From positions 93,360-157,359 of the forward strand of contig NZ_JANYMP010000025.1 in NCBI RefSeq assembly GCF_025061645.1: a DNA stretch of 64,000 bases. Reading direction: 5' to 3'. Of the stretch, positions 1 through 11,152 are shown in pieces. The notes under the pieces are model-generated. The model ran no database searches, was not told where the DNA came from, and saw nothing but the letters and a program-made list of their open reading frames with translations. Position 1 is the stretch's first letter, and every line of letters starts with the position of its first letter. The DNA is from Umezawaea endophytica (GTDB taxonomy: Bacteria > Actinomycetota > Actinomycetes > Mycobacteriales > Pseudonocardiaceae). The position numbers and the translations under genes are program-made.

Positions 1-925
1 TGCCGCTGAGGAACCCGTCGAGCAGGAAACTGGGCGGGAACACGGCGTTCGCCACCGCGCCCCAGCGCTTGCGGTGCTCGTCGCTCATGATCCGCGTCCG
101 GTCGGCGTGCGACAGCAGGACGTTGTCGAAGTCGGGCAGGAACCGTGGTGGCACAGGGGTTTCCGGGTCGGTGAGCACGCCGTCCGGCACGTCCAGCAGC
201 ACCCGTCCGGCCTCGTCGCGGTAGGTCGTCAGGTCCAGCCGGGCGATCACCGGCCGCAGGTTCGTCAGCCGCGACCACGCCGTCACGTCGGCGGCCGTCG
301 CGGGCCCGAACGCCGCCAGGTACCGCAGCACCGCCTCGTCCGGGTCGGCCGACGCGGGGATGTCCGTGCCCAGCCACGTCGACGCGACGGCGTTGAGCGG
401 CGCCCCGCCGCGGCCGAACACGCCGCGCGGCGGCACCTGCACCAGCGGCAGCAGGAGCTGGAGCAGGGTGCCCAGCCCGGTGATCCCGTGCCCCGGCCAC
501 CGTTCGGTCAGCGCCGCGCCCAGTTGGGCGTTCGTCAGCGGCTGGGCGTCGAGGAGGGGTCTGGCGGCGGCGACCATCGCCGCCAGGTCGACGTCCTCCC
601 GGCCGCGGGCGAAGTTGGCGGTGCCCGTGCGGGTGAGCATGGGTTGCAGCACCGGCCGCAGCCGCACGCAGTCCCGTGCCGTGACGAGGTGCAGGGTGCC
701 GCGCATCAGCGTCGTGCGGACGGCCGTGCGGTCCACCAGCATCGCGCCCACCACGTCGGCGTCGAAGCCCTCCAGCCGCGACCACAGCGCGAGGTACGGC
801 GACGAGGTCGCCTGCGCCTGCAACCCGACCAGGTGCTCGATCGCCTGCGCGGGCGGCAGGTCGTGCCGTTCCAGCAGCAACTGCCTGGCCAGCGTGGTGC
901 GGTTGAGCGTGCGCGTGGTCAGCAT
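1..925 (-). CDS. Winged-helix DNA-binding domain protein (HTH_42/YcaQ-like), 3' end cut by window edge
   Basis: Reading leftwards from an ATG at 925 gives an open frame of at least 308 residues that runs off the window. It begins MLTTRTLNRTTLARQLLLER and carries the family pattern LVGLQAQ followed by LWSRLEGF and RGTLHLVTARD, typical of the winged-helix family of proteins related to the crosslink glycosylase YcaQ. Members are thought to bind or process DNA, but most actinobacterial paralogues have no assigned role. The start codon directly abuts the stop codon of the upstream epoxide hydrolase, so the two are very probably co-transcribed. The C-terminus cannot be seen. Family call is from motif recognition only. 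Confidence 0.75.
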   Translation of the reverse strand, partial: MLTTRTLNRTTLARQLLLERHDLPPAQAIEHLVGLQAQATSSPYLALWSRLEGFDADVVGAMLVDRTAVRTTLMRGTLHLVTARDCVRLRPVLQPMLTRTGTANFARGREDVDLAAMVAAARPLLDAQPLTNAQLGAALTERWPGHGITGLGTLLQLLLPLVQVPPRGVFGRGGAPLNAVASTWLGTDIPASADPDEAVLRYLAAFGPATAADVTAWSRLTNLRPVIARLDLTTYRDEAGRVLLDVPDGVLTDPETPVPPRFLPDFDNVLLSHADRTRIMSDEHRKRWGAVANAVFPPSFLLDGFLSG

Positions 926-2014
926 CTACGAGCTCCGGAAGAACGCGCGGACGTCCTCGACGAGCAGGTCGGGTTCCTCCAGCGCGGCGAAGTGGCCGCC
1001 GCGGTCGAACTCCGTCCAGCGCACGATGTTGTTCGTCTTCTCCGCGATGCTCCGCACCGGCAGCGCGACGTCGTCCGGGAACACGGCGAGCGCGGTCGGT
1101 GTCGTCGACGCTTCGACCTCGTTCACGGAACCCAGTGTCTCCTTGTAGATCCGGGCGGACGAGCCGCCGGTGCCGGTGAGCCAGTAGACCATCACGTTGG
1201 TGAGCAGGACGTCGCGGTCGACCGCTTCCTCCGGCGCGTCCTCCGATCCGGTCCACTCCTTGAACTTCTCGACGATCCACGCGAGCTGGCCGACGGGGGA
1301 GTCGGTGAGCCCGTAGGCGAGCGTCTGCGGTCGGGTGCCCTGGATGCGCTGGTAGCCCGCCATGTCCTCGGCGAACCTCCGGAGCTTGCCGAGCCGGGCC
1401 AGCTCGTCCGGGGTGAGGCCGTCCAGGTCGGTGGGGATCGTGATCAGCGAGTTCAGGTGCACGCCGACCACGTGCTCCGCGTCCACGATCCCGAGGTCGC
1501 GCGAGATCATCGACCCCCAGTCGCCGCCCTGCGCGCCGTAGCGGTCGTAGCCCAGCCGCGCCATCAGTTCGGCCCACGCGGTCGCGATGCGCCGCACGGT
1601 CCACCCGGTGTCCGCGGTCGGGCCGGAGAAGCCGAAGTTGGGCATGGACGGGATGACGAGGTGGAAGTCGCGGGACAGCGGCTCGACCACGTCCAGGAAC
1701 TCGACGACGGAGCCGGGCCAGCCGTGGGTGACGATCAGCGGCAGCGCGTCCTCGGTGGCGGAGCGGACGTGCAGGAAGTGGATGTTCGCGCCGTCGATGG
1801 TCGTCGTGAACTGGGGGAACGCGTTGAGCCGCGCTTCCCAGGCGCGCCAGTCGTAGCGCGTGCGCCAGTGCTCGACGAGGTCCTTCAGGTAGTCGACGGG
1901 CACGCCGTCTGCCCAGGCGGTGGCATCGGGTTCAGCGGGCCAGCGGGTGTTCGCGAGCCGGGCCTGGAGGTCGTCGAGTTGCGTCTGCGGGATCTCGATG
2001 CGATAGGGCTCCAT
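926..2014 (-). CDS. Epoxide hydrolase (alpha/beta hydrolase with EHN domain)
   Basis: A 362-residue protein with the N-terminal epoxide-hydrolase lid domain (about residues 1-105, opening [20 protein letters not shown]) followed by an alpha/beta-hydrolase core. The oxyanion-hole motif HGWPGS is near residue 97, the nucleophile elbow GGDWGS places the catalytic Asp near residue 165, and the distal [11 protein letters not shown] supplies the catalytic His near 341. It should hydrolyse epoxides to vicinal diols in the cytosol; substrate is unknown (juvenile-hormone-type epoxide hydrolases are the nearest animal relatives). Its stop codon touches the start of the next gene, and a GntR-type regulator lies 46 bp upstream on the same strand, so regulator, hydrolase and winged-helix protein may form one unit. 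Confidence 0.9.
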   Translation of the reverse strand: MEPYRIEIPQTQLDDLQARLANTRWPAEPDATAWADGVPVDYLKDLVEHWRTRYDWRAWEARLNAFPQFTTTIDGANIHFLHVRSATEDALPLIVTHGWPGSVVEFLDVVEPLSRDFHLVIPSMPNFGFSGPTADTGWTVRRIATAWAELMARLGYDRYGAQGGDWGSMISRDLGIVDAEHVVGVHLNSLITIPTDLDGLTPDELARLGKLRRFAEDMAGYQRIQGTRPQTLAYGLTDSPVGQLAWIVEKFKEWTGSEDAPEEAVDRDVLLTNVMVYWLTGTGGSSARIYKETLGSVNEVEASTTPTALAVFPDDVALPVRSIAEKTNNIVRWTEFDRGGHFAALEEPDLLVEDVRAFFRSS

Positions 2015-2060
2015 GGGTTCACACCATAGGGATGATCGCGGACTGTTCCAGTCCGCGACC

Positions 2061-2729
2061 TCACTCGCCGTGTCGTTGCAGGATGTCCTCCAGGAAACCG
2101 CTTGCCTCGGCCGCCGCGCGGATCGGGTCGCGGTCGCGCACGGCGTCCAGCAGGCCCATGTGGGACACCGGCGGGTCGAGGTCCTCGTCCACGGTCGCCG
2201 TGATGCTCGCGCGCACGGTTTCGTTCAAACCGCGGTACAGCTCGGTGAGGAGCGTGTTGTGCGACGCTTGGACGAGCAGCCCGTGGAAGGCGGCGTCGTG
2301 CTCGATCATCCGCTCCCAGTCCTTGGCGGCCATGGCCGCGTCGCGCTCCGCCAGCAGCGCGGTCAACCTGCGCAGCTCGTCGTCGGTCCGGTGCGTCGCG
2401 GCCAGCCTCGCGCCCTCGACCTCCAGCGTGCGGCGCACCTGGAGCACCTCGCGCAGCTCGGTGCCGCACAGCCGCCGCACCGCGCCGGAGATCTCGCTCG
2501 TGGCGCGGACGAACGTGCCGTCGCCCTGCCGCACCTCCAGCAAACCCGCGTGGGAAAGCGCTCGCACGGCCTCGCGCACCGTGTTGCGCCCGACGCCGAG
2601 AGCCTGCACCAGCTCCGGCTCCGGCGGGATGCGGCGGCCGACAGGCCATTCGCCGCTGCTGATCGCACCTCTCATCTGGTCGATCACCTGATCGACGAGG
2701 CCCGCCCGCCGGGTAGTGGCCAATGGCAC
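2061..2729 (-). CDS. FadR-type GntR family transcriptional regulator (FCD domain)
   Basis: A 222-residue regulator with an N-terminal winged helix (about residues 10-75; [26 protein letters not shown] is the recognition region) and an all-helical FCD ligand domain with metal-binding-type His/Asp residues (HDAAFH, SHNTL). The family binds small carboxylates and represses or activates adjacent catabolic or transport genes. The GTG start at 2729 follows an AAAGGA ribosome-binding site. It is divergent from the MFS permease and upstream of the epoxide hydrolase, so either could be its target. A weak inverted repeat (2810-2833, CCAC-CGATA-GTGG core) in the divergent region is a possible operator. 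Confidence 0.88.
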   Translation of the reverse strand: MPLATTRRAGLVDQVIDQMRGAISSGEWPVGRRIPPEPELVQALGVGRNTVREAVRALSHAGLLEVRQGDGTFVRATSEISGAVRRLCGTELREVLQVRRTLEVEGARLAATHRTDDELRRLTALLAERDAAMAAKDWERMIEHDAAFHGLLVQASHNTLLTELYRGLNETVRASITATVDEDLDPPVSHMGLLDAVRDRDPIRAAAEASGFLEDILQRHGE

Positions 2730-2776
2730 AGCAAAGTCCTTTCATCCGAACATCCCATGTCTGGGACAGTAGTCGG

Positions 2777-4045
2777 GTGACGATTCCGCGATCGATACCG
2801 TCAAGTGACAACACTGCCACCGATAGTGGTGTTTCCGCGACGGTTCAGGTACACGGAGTGGCTGAACCCGTAGGACGACACCAACGAGTGGCGGTCACCG
2901 GGGGCATCCTGTTGGCGGCAGGCGTCACCCTCGCGGCAGCGAACCTGCGACCCGCCGTCACCAGTCTCGCGTCGGTCCTGGGCGACGTCAGGGCCGGGCT
3001 CGGCGTCTCGGCGGGCTGGACGAGCCTGCTGACCGCCGTTCCCGTTCTCTGCTTCGGCGCCGCGGCCTTCGCCGCACCGTGGGTGGGCAGGCGGCTCGGC
3101 CTGAAGCGAGCGGTCGGCGGCGCCCTCCTCGTGCTCACGCTCGGGTTGCTGCTCCGCGTCGTCGACGGCCCGTTCGTGGTGCTCGGCGGCACGTTCATCG
3201 CCTGCTCGGGCATCGCCGTCTGCAACGTCCTCATCCCCGTCGTCGTGAAGGACTCGTTCCCCACGAATATCGGTGTCATCACCGGCATCTACACCGCGTC
3301 GATGGCCGCGGGCGCGGGCCTCGGCGCCGCACTCACCCCGCCGCTGGAGGCGTTCTTCGGTAGCTGGCGCCTGGCCGTCGGCACGTGGGCGTTGCTCTCG
3401 CTCGCCGCACTGCTGCTGTGGCTGGCCGGCTCCCGCCGCGGCGTCGCGGGCCGCGTCACCGGCCCGCCGCCTGGCCGTTCGCTGCTGCGCAGCCCGCTGG
3501 CGTGGGTGATGACGGTGTTTTTCGGCACCCAGGCGCTGCTCGCCTACACCGTGATGGGCTGGCTCCCCGCGATCCTCGGCGACGCGGGCGTCGACCGCAC
3601 CACCGCGGGCTTCCTGCTCGCCATCACCGTCGTCCTGGGCGTCCCGGTCAGCTTCGTCGTCCCGCCGCTCGCCGCCCGCTGGCGCTCGCAGACCGGGATG
3701 GTGGTCGTCCTCGGCGTGCTGCTCCTGCTCGGCGTGCTGGGCCTCGCCTTCGCCCCCGGTGCCCTGCCCGGCCTGTGGGTGCTGCTGGTCGGCCTGGGCA
3801 TGGGCGGCATGTTCCCGCTCGCCATCGTGATGGTGTCGCTGCGCTCGTCGACCACCGCGGACACCGCCAGGCTGTCCGCGATGACCCAGAGCATCGGCTA
3901 CCTGCTGGCCGCCACGGGCCCGTTCGCGTTCGGGCTGCTGCGCGACTCGACGGGCGCGTGGACGACCTCGATGGTCGTGCTGGCGGGCCTGGTCGTGCTC
4001 CTCACCGCACTCGGCTCCATCGCGGGCCGTCCACGCACGGTGTAG
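2777..4045 (+). CDS. MFS transporter, CynX/NimT (cyanate/nitroimidazole) family
   Basis: A 12-helix major facilitator permease. The opening helix with NLRPAVTSLASVLGDVR is the signature of the CynX/NimT subgroup, and a second-half segment GMGGMFPLAIVMVSLRSS matches the same family. Function is import or efflux of a small anion or drug; substrate unknown. The start is uncertain: a GTG at 2777 keeps it clear of the divergent regulator start at 2729, while GTG 2858 gives a shorter N-terminus closer to the usual family length and leaves a proper promoter gap. An ATG at 2723 would overlap the regulator. The last 90 bases are partly duplicated downstream at 4295-4353. Confidence 0.88.
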   Translation: MTIPRSIPSSDNTATDSGVSATVQVHGVAEPVGRHQRVAVTGGILLAAGVTLAAANLRPAVTSLASVLGDVRAGLGVSAGWTSLLTAVPVLCFGAAAFAAPWVGRRLGLKRAVGGALLVLTLGLLLRVVDGPFVVLGGTFIACSGIAVCNVLIPVVVKDSFPTNIGVITGIYTASMAAGAGLGAALTPPLEAFFGSWRLAVGTWALLSLAALLLWLAGSRRGVAGRVTGPPPGRSLLRSPLAWVMTVFFGTQALLAYTVMGWLPAILGDAGVDRTTAGFLLAITVVLGVPVSFVVPPLAARWRSQTGMVVVLGVLLLLGVLGLAFAPGALPGLWVLLVGLGMGGMFPLAIVMVSLRSSTTADTARLSAMTQSIGYLLAATGPFAFGLLRDSTGAWTTSMVVLAGLVVLLTALGSIAGRPRTV

Positions 4046-4054
4046 AACGGCCGC

Positions 4055-4282
4055 ATGAGCAAGGAGATCACCGGGCACGAGCCGCGCAGCGACCGCGACG
4101 CGATCGTCCGCGCCGGCGCGGGTGGTGAGGTGTTCGTCGTGACCAGCGACGGCGGGCCGTCCGTCCCGCCGGGTCGCCGGACCTTCGTCCCGCGCGCCGA
4201 ACTGGCGCGTGCCGCCGTTCGTGCGCCGGTGATCGATTCGGCGGCGTTCCGCGCCGACCTGGACGCGCCCTTCCACCGCTGA
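4055..4282 (+). CDS. Small protein, possibly a Phd/YefM-like orphan antitoxin
   Basis: A 75-residue ORF starting 10 bp after the permease stop. The middle part GGEVFVVTSDGGPSVPPGRR and the end RTFVPRAELARA...DSAAFRADLD resemble the second half of actinobacterial prevent-host-death antitoxins, which pair a short beta-strand segment with a C-terminal toxin-binding tail. The usual N-terminal DNA-binding part is shortened. No toxin ORF follows; instead the next 60 bases are a partial copy of the permease 3' end. It may be an orphan antitoxin, a remnant of a toxin-antitoxin pair, or an unrelated small protein. Assignment is inference from pattern only. Confidence 0.5.
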   Translation: MSKEITGHEPRSDRDAIVRAGAGGEVFVVTSDGGPSVPPGRRTFVPRAELARAAVRAPVIDSAAFRADLDAPFHR

Positions 4283-4294
4283 GCGAGCGGCGGT

Positions 4295-4353
4295 GCGTGG
4301 ACGGCCTCGATGACCGCACTCGGCTCCATCGCGGGCCGTCCACGCACCGTCTG
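4295..4353 (+). repeat. Partial duplicate of the MFS gene 3' end
   Basis: Positions 4313-4347 repeat 4004-4038 exactly (35 bp), and 4295-4312 repeat 3956-3973 with one mismatch. Relative to the permease the copy lacks the 30 bases 3974-4003, an in-frame loss, and still reads to a stop in the permease frame (ends GRPRTV then TGA). The copy sits directly after the small ORF at 4055-4282, so the ORF is bracketed by two versions of the same gene end. Confidence 0.9.
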
Positions 4354-4354
4354 A

Positions 4355-5728
4355 CTAGTCCAGCGGCAGGTTCAGCAGGGCGTTCTCGACCAGTTCCGGC
4401 ATGGCCGGGTGGATCCAGTACTGGCCCTTGGCCATCGTGCGGGCGTCCAGGCCGAAGCTCATGGCCTGGATGAGGGGCTGGATGACGGTCGGGGCCTGCG
4501 GGCCGATGATGTGGGCGCCCAGCAGTTCGCCGGTGGTCGGGTCGGCGAGGACCTTGGCGAAACCGGTCTGGTCCTCCATGGCCCAGCCGTAGGCGATCGA
4601 CGCGTACGCCTGCGTGCCCTTCACGTACCTGACGCCCCGCTCGATCGCCTGCTCCTCGGTGAGGCCGACGGACGCGATCTGCGGTGACGAGAACACGGCC
4701 GACGGGACGTACCGGTGGTCCGAGGCGATCGGCGCGTCGGGGTGCAGCAGGTTGTGCCGGACGACCTTGCTCTCGTGGTTCGCGACGTGCTTGAGCTGGT
4801 ACTCGGAGCTGATGTCGCCGAACGCGTAGATGCCGTCCACGACGGTCTTCTGGTACTCGTCCACGACGATCCGGCCGTCCGGGTGCGTCGTCACGCCGGT
4901 CTGCCCCAGGTCGAGCAGGTCGGTGTTCGGGGTGCGGCCGGTGGCGATCAGCAGCGTCTCGGCGTCCACGACCTCCGCGCCGTCCGGACCCTCCAGGTGC
5001 AGGCGGAGGCCGCCGTCGACGCGCTCGGCGCGCACGGTCTTGCGCTGCAACCGGACGTCCCACTTCTCGGCGGCGAGCGAGGTGAAGCGCTCGGCGATCT
5101 CGCGGTCCTCGTGGCGCAGCAGCAGGTCGGAGCGGGCGATCATCGTGACGCGCACGCCGAACGACGAGAACACGTGCGCGAACTCGTTCGCGACGAACCC
5201 GCTGCCCAGGATGATCATGCTCTTGGGCAGCTCCTCGAGCCGCATCACGGTGTCGCTGGTGTGGTAGTCGACCGTGTCGAGGTCCACGACGTCCGGGATG
5301 ACCGGCCTGCTGCCCGCGCCGATCGCGAACCGGTCGGCGGTGATGACCTCACCGGTGCCGGTGTCGAGCGTCTTCGGGCCGACGAACTTCGCGGTCCCCT
5401 GGTAGACGGTCACGTTCGCGTTGTCCTCGGACCGCCAGCGCAGCCCGCCCGCCGAGATGGGGTCGATGCGCCCGAAGATCCGGTCCCGCACGTCCGGCCA
5501 CCGCACGCCGTCCAGGTGCTCGTCGACCCCGAACTTCGCCGCGCCCTTCGGCGTGGAGGCCACGTCCGCGGTGTGCACGAACATCTTCGTCGGGATGCAC
5601 CCGACGTTCAGGCAGGTGCCGCCGAACACGCCCTTCTCGACGATCGCGATCTGCTGGTCCGCGAACCGCTCGTCGGGGATCGAGTTCCCGGAGCCGCTGC
5701 CGATGATGACGAGGTCGAAGTGCCGCAC
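4355..5728 (-). CDS. mtr: Mycothione reductase
   Basis: A 457-residue flavoprotein disulfide reductase that regenerates mycothiol from its disulfide using NADPH. The FAD-binding dinucleotide fold starts at VIIGSGSGNS (residue 8 on) and the redox pair is in GGTCLNVGCIPTK (Cys39/Cys44). The NADPH fold SMIILGSGFVANEFAHVFSS is mid-protein, and the C-terminal HPAMPELVENALL carries the His/Glu proton relay. The GSGSGNS loop and overall length match mycothione reductases rather than lipoamide dehydrogenases. It begins at GTG 5728. A SigR-type promoter lies about 40 bp upstream, which fits disulfide-stress control. The PEBP gene upstream on the same strand is likely a separate unit. Confidence 0.95.
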   Translation of the reverse strand: MRHFDLVIIGSGSGNSIPDERFADQQIAIVEKGVFGGTCLNVGCIPTKMFVHTADVASTPKGAAKFGVDEHLDGVRWPDVRDRIFGRIDPISAGGLRWRSEDNANVTVYQGTAKFVGPKTLDTGTGEVITADRFAIGAGSRPVIPDVVDLDTVDYHTSDTVMRLEELPKSMIILGSGFVANEFAHVFSSFGVRVTMIARSDLLLRHEDREIAERFTSLAAEKWDVRLQRKTVRAERVDGGLRLHLEGPDGAEVVDAETLLIATGRTPNTDLLDLGQTGVTTHPDGRIVVDEYQKTVVDGIYAFGDISSEYQLKHVANHESKVVRHNLLHPDAPIASDHRYVPSAVFSSPQIASVGLTEEQAIERGVRYVKGTQAYASIAYGWAMEDQTGFAKVLADPTTGELLGAHIIGPQAPTVIQPLIQAMSFGLDARTMAKGQYWIHPAMPELVENALLNLPLD

Positions 5729-5768
5729 GATGCCGTCCTGCCTGGTAGGTGAGGGTCCTACTCTCTCA

Positions 5769-5794
5769 AACGGGCAGGACGGCCGTGCGATTCC
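5769..5794 (-). promoter_or_regulatory. SigR-type (thiol-oxidative stress) promoter of mtr
   Basis: On the minus strand the -35 element GGAAT (5794-5790) is separated by exactly 18 bases from GTT (5771-5769), matching the actinobacterial SigR/SigH consensus GGAAT-N18/19-GTT. The predicted start of transcription would be roughly 30-35 bases before the mtr GTG at 5728. mtr is an established SigR-regulon gene in streptomycetes, which supports the reading. Confidence 0.75.
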
Positions 5795-5797
5795 CGA

Positions 5798-6328
5798 CTA
5801 GTCCTGCCGAAAGACAGGGGTAATGATCGCCCGCGCCAGCGTGTGGAACGCCAGGTTGAAGCTCACCACGGCGGGCGAGGCGTCCCCGTCGACGTCGAGC
5901 GCCTCCACGTCCACCGCGTGCACCGCGAAGAAGTACCGGTGCGCCGGGTCACCCTCCGGCGGGGCCGCCCCGCCGAACGCCCGCGTGCCGTAGTCCGAGC
6001 GCACGTGGAACGCGCCACCCGGCAGCGTCTTGTCGTCCTCACCCGCACCGGTCGCCAGTTCGGTCACCGACGCGGGCACGTTCACCGCCACCCAGTGCCA
6101 GAACCCCGACGGCGTCGGCGCGTCCGGGTCGAAGCACGTCACCACGAAGCTCTTGGTGGCCTCGGGGAAACCGGACCAGCTCAACTGCGGCGAGGTGTTG
6201 CCGCCCGCGAACACCTGCGCCTGCGGCAGCGTCTCGCCGTCGCGCACGTCGGTCGACGTCACGCTGAACGACGGCACCACCGGCAGCAGCGAGTAGGGGT
6301 CGGGAGCAACGGGGCGCTCAAGGCTCAT
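5798..6328 (-). CDS. YbhB/YbcL family Raf-kinase-inhibitor-like (PEBP) protein
   Basis: A 176-residue PEBP-fold protein. Diagnostic segments are [28 protein letters not shown], then [16 protein letters not shown], and [17 protein letters not shown]. These form the ligand pocket that in eukaryotic relatives binds phosphatidylethanolamine; bacterial members have no settled function. I chose ATG 6328 because GGAGGA stands five bases before it; an ATG four codons further upstream (6340) is in frame but less well placed. It has no obvious functional link with mtr downstream, which has its own promoter. Confidence 0.88.
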   Translation of the reverse strand: MSLERPVAPDPYSLLPVVPSFSVTSTDVRDGETLPQAQVFAGGNTSPQLSWSGFPEATKSFVVTCFDPDAPTPSGFWHWVAVNVPASVTELATGAGEDDKTLPGGAFHVRSDYGTRAFGGAAPPEGDPAHRYFFAVHAVDVEALDVDGDASPAVVSFNLAFHTLARAIITPVFRQD

Positions 6329-6489
6329 CGGGTCCTCCACTGGTGATCATCGGTCGGATCGAGCCTAGTGGGGGCACTCGGACGGCGCAGTTTCCGCCGT
6401 TCGCCACCAAAGGGACCGCTCAGCGTCTCTAATGGGGAAGCGCTCCTCGGGGCGGAGCGCGTTTTGGCCACGCTTGGGGAGGGGTAGCC

Positions 6490-6969
6490 ATGAAAGCTCG
6501 TTTTCGCGCTGTCGTCGTGCTGTTCGCGGCGTTGACCGCTGTCGCGTCGGTGGTGTCCACGGCGTCCGCGACGTCGGGGACGCCGTTGCTGACGAACGTC
6601 CGGGTGGGGGCGCACGCGACGTACGACCGGATCGTGCTGGACTTCGCGGGAGCCAGGCCGGGGGACGTGTTCGGGGACGTCGTGCCCGAGCTGTTCTACG
6701 ACGGTTCCGGCAAGCCCGTGAACCTGCCCGGCACGTACTTCTACCAGGTCGTGGTCCGGCCCGCCGCCGCGCACGACGACAACGGCAACCCGACGTACAC
6801 GGGGTCGCGAAAGTTCGACACCCCGCAGTTGTCGAACGTCCAGGCGTTCGCGATCACGGGTGACTTCGAGGGCCAGTTGACCGTGGGGCTCGGTTACCGC
6901 CGGGCGACCTGGCAGTCGGTCACGGTCCTGGACAACCCGACGCGGGTGGTCATCGACATCGGCGTCTAG
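6490..6969 (+). CDS. Secreted AMIN-like domain protein
   Basis: A 159-residue protein with a Sec signal peptide (MKARFRAVVVLFAALTAVAS, cleavage likely after ASA near residue 27). The mature part is a single AMIN-like beta domain: NVRVGAHATYDRIVLDFAG at the start and LTVGLGYRR...VTVLDNPTRVVIDIGV at the end. Such domains in actinobacteria are exported and thought to bind the cell envelope. The start has a strong GGAGGGG site. A bidirectional terminator separates it from lon. Biological role unknown. Confidence 0.85.
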   Translation: MKARFRAVVVLFAALTAVASVVSTASATSGTPLLTNVRVGAHATYDRIVLDFAGARPGDVFGDVVPELFYDGSGKPVNLPGTYFYQVVVRPAAAHDDNGNPTYTGSRKFDTPQLSNVQAFAITGDFEGQLTVGLGYRRATWQSVTVLDNPTRVVIDIGV

Positions 6970-6988
6970 CCGCTGGATATCGCACGGG

Positions 6989-7020
6989 AAGGCCCCGCTC
7001 GGCTGACCGAGCGGGGCCTT
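6989..7020. terminator. Bidirectional terminator between AMIN-like gene and lon
   Basis: A perfect 14-bp inverted repeat (AAGGCCCCGCTCGG and its complement) with the 4-base loop CTGA. It starts with AA and ends with TT, so it can serve the converging genes ending at 6969 and 7033. Confidence 0.85.
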
Positions 7021-7032
7021 CGCACGTCGGGA

Positions 7033-9408
<2,376 letters not shown>

Positions 9409-9425
9409 CAAGTCACCCTCCAAAG

Positions 9426-9444
9426 TTGAGTCTGACTGGCTCAA
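9426..9444. promoter_or_regulatory. HAIR (HspR-binding) operator upstream of lon
   Basis: TTGAGT-N7-GCTCAA, differing at one base from the HspR-associated inverted repeat core TTGAGT-N7-ACTCAA. HspR represses dnaK, clpB and lon in streptomycetes. On the minus strand a possible ECF-like promoter (GGAAA at 9469-9465, 19 bases, GTT at 9445-9443) would have its -10 end overlap this site, which suits repression. The operator is seen in the sequence; the promoter is more tentative. Confidence 0.75.
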
Positions 9445-9508
9445 CCAAGTGGAGCCGCCGAATGTTTCCTCTCGGCGTTCGCTCTGAGCGAGCACCTAGG
9501 GTGTCGCA

Positions 9509-10285
9509 ATGCAGAGCCTCGACCTGGACGGCCAAGGACTGACCGAGCTCCCCGACCTCTCGCCCGACCTGTGGGAGCTCAGCGCGTACGACAACGCCCT
9601 CACGGCGCTGCCGGACCCGCTCTGGGAGCTGGGCGAACTCCGGATGCTCAACGTCGCGGTCAACCGGATCGGCGAGCTGTCGCCGAAGATCAGCGGGCTC
9701 ACCACCCTGCACACCCTCGACCTCGGCCACAACGCGCTGACGGCCCTGCCGGATTCCCTCGGCGACCTGACCTCGCTCGACCGGTACCTCTACCTCAGCG
9801 ACAACCGGCTCACGTCCGTGCCGGAGTCGTTGGGCGGACTGGTCAAGCTGCGCTACCTCAACATCACCGACAACCTGCTGACCTCGCTGCCGTCGACGAT
9901 CGGCGGTCTGGTCGGCCTGCGGGAACTCCGGCTCTACGGCAACCGGTTGACGGCGCTGCCCGAGTCGATCGGCGACCTCGTCCGGCTGCGGGAACTGCAC
10001 CTGCGCGGCAACCTGCTGACGGCGTTGCCGGGGTCCACCGGCGGCTTGACCGACCTGCGCGAACTCAGCCTGCGCGACAACCACCTGACCGCGCTGCCCC
10101 CGGAGATCGGCGACCTGGCCGCGCTGCGGGTCCTCGACCTGCGGAACAACGCCCTGTCGACGCTGCCGGACGTGCTCGGCGGGCTACCCGCGCTGGAGAA
10201 GCTCGACCTGCGCTGGAACAAGCGGCTCACGATGCCGGTGTGGCTGCTCGACCTGGAACGCCGCGGCTGCGTCGTGCTCACCTGA
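9509..10285 (+). CDS. Leucine-rich repeat protein
   Basis: A 258-residue protein made almost entirely of about ten 23-residue leucine-rich repeats of the bacterial LPxxLxxLxxLxxLxLxxNxLTALP type (for example LTALPDSLGDLTSLDRYLYL and LTALPESIGDLVRLRELHL). There is no signal peptide or membrane segment, so it is probably a cytosolic protein-interaction scaffold. It is divergent from lon across about 100 bp, which raises the possibility that the HspR region also affects it. No catalytic domain is present. Function unknown. Confidence 0.88.
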   Translation: MQSLDLDGQGLTELPDLSPDLWELSAYDNALTALPDPLWELGELRMLNVAVNRIGELSPKISGLTTLHTLDLGHNALTALPDSLGDLTSLDRYLYLSDNRLTSVPESLGGLVKLRYLNITDNLLTSLPSTIGGLVGLRELRLYGNRLTALPESIGDLVRLRELHLRGNLLTALPGSTGGLTDLRELSLRDNHLTALPPEIGDLAALRVLDLRNNALSTLPDVLGGLPALEKLDLRWNKRLTMPVWLLDLERRGCVVLT

Positions 10286-10357
10286 CCGCACCTGGACAGG
10301 TCCCGACGCGGCGCGGTTGGATCGGATGATCGACATCGTGGTGCGGGGAGGACCGTC

Positions 10358-11152
10358 GTGGAGCTGTGGGTGCCGTCCTCGGTCGACCTGAGCAGGCCGA
10401 GCGTGGCGCGGATGTACGACTACTTCCTCGGCGGCTCGCACAACTTCGCGGTCGACCGCGAGACCGCCAAGGCCATCGAGAAGATCTACCCCGGCATGGC
10501 GGGCGCCGCGCGCGCCAACCGCAACTTCCTCCGCCGCGCCGTCCGCTACCTGTGCGCCCAGGGCGTCGACCAGTTCCTGGACCTCGGCTCGGGCATCCCG
10601 ACGGTCGGCAACGTCCACGAGATCGCCCAGCAGACCAACCCCGCCGCCCGCGTCGTCTACGTCGACGTGGAACCCGTCGCCGTCGCCCACGGCAACGCCC
10701 TGCTGGCCGGCAACGACCGGGCCGTCGCCGTCCGCGCCGACCTGCGCGACCCCGACGCGGTGCTGGCCACCCCCGAGGTCCGCGGCGTGCTGGACTTCGA
10801 CCGCCCGATCGCCGTGCTGCTCGCCTCGGTCCTGCACTTCGTGCCCGACGGCGACGACCCGCACGCGGCCGTGGCGCGCTACCGCGACGCCGTGTGCCCC
10901 GGCAGCTACGTGGCCCTCTCGCACGGCAGCCTGGAGGGGATGCCGCAGGACAGCGTCACCAGCGGCGAACGCGTCCGCGCCGTCTACCAGCGCACCGACG
11001 CCCAACTGGTCCTGCGCTCCACCGCCGACATCACCCGCTTCTTCGACGGCCTTGACCTGGTCGAGCCCGGAGTGGTGCTGCTGCCGGAGTGGCGTCCGGA
11101 CTCGGACGACGCGTACATCAGCGCGTACGTCGGCGTGGGGAGGAAACCGTGA
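10358..11152 (+). CDS. SAM-dependent methyltransferase, SAV2177/DUF574 family
   Basis: A 264-residue protein of an actinobacteria-specific methyltransferase-like family. Family hallmarks are RPSVARMYDYFLGGSHNFAVDR at the N-terminus, ANRNFLRRAVRYL, then the SAM-binding loop FLDLGSGIPTVGNVHEIAQ and VYVDVEPVAVAHG. The family is abundant in streptomycetes and relatives, often near regulatory genes, but substrates are unknown. A GGGGAGG site precedes the GTG start. It appears to be a single-gene unit. Confidence 0.9.
   Translation: MELWVPSSVDLSRPSVARMYDYFLGGSHNFAVDRETAKAIEKIYPGMAGAARANRNFLRRAVRYLCAQGVDQFLDLGSGIPTVGNVHEIAQQTNPAARVVYVDVEPVAVAHGNALLAGNDRAVAVRADLRDPDAVLATPEVRGVLDFDRPIAVLLASVLHFVPDGDDPHAAVARYRDAVCPGSYVALSHGSLEGMPQDSVTSGERVRAVYQRTDAQLVLRSTADITRFFDGLDLVEPGVVLLPEWRPDSDDAYISAYVGVGRKP

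Noticed and set aside
74..2029. Plus-strand frame of 651 codons opposite the winged-helix and epoxide-hydrolase genes
   Set aside because: The minus-strand proteins have clear catalytic and family motifs; the plus-strand translation has none.
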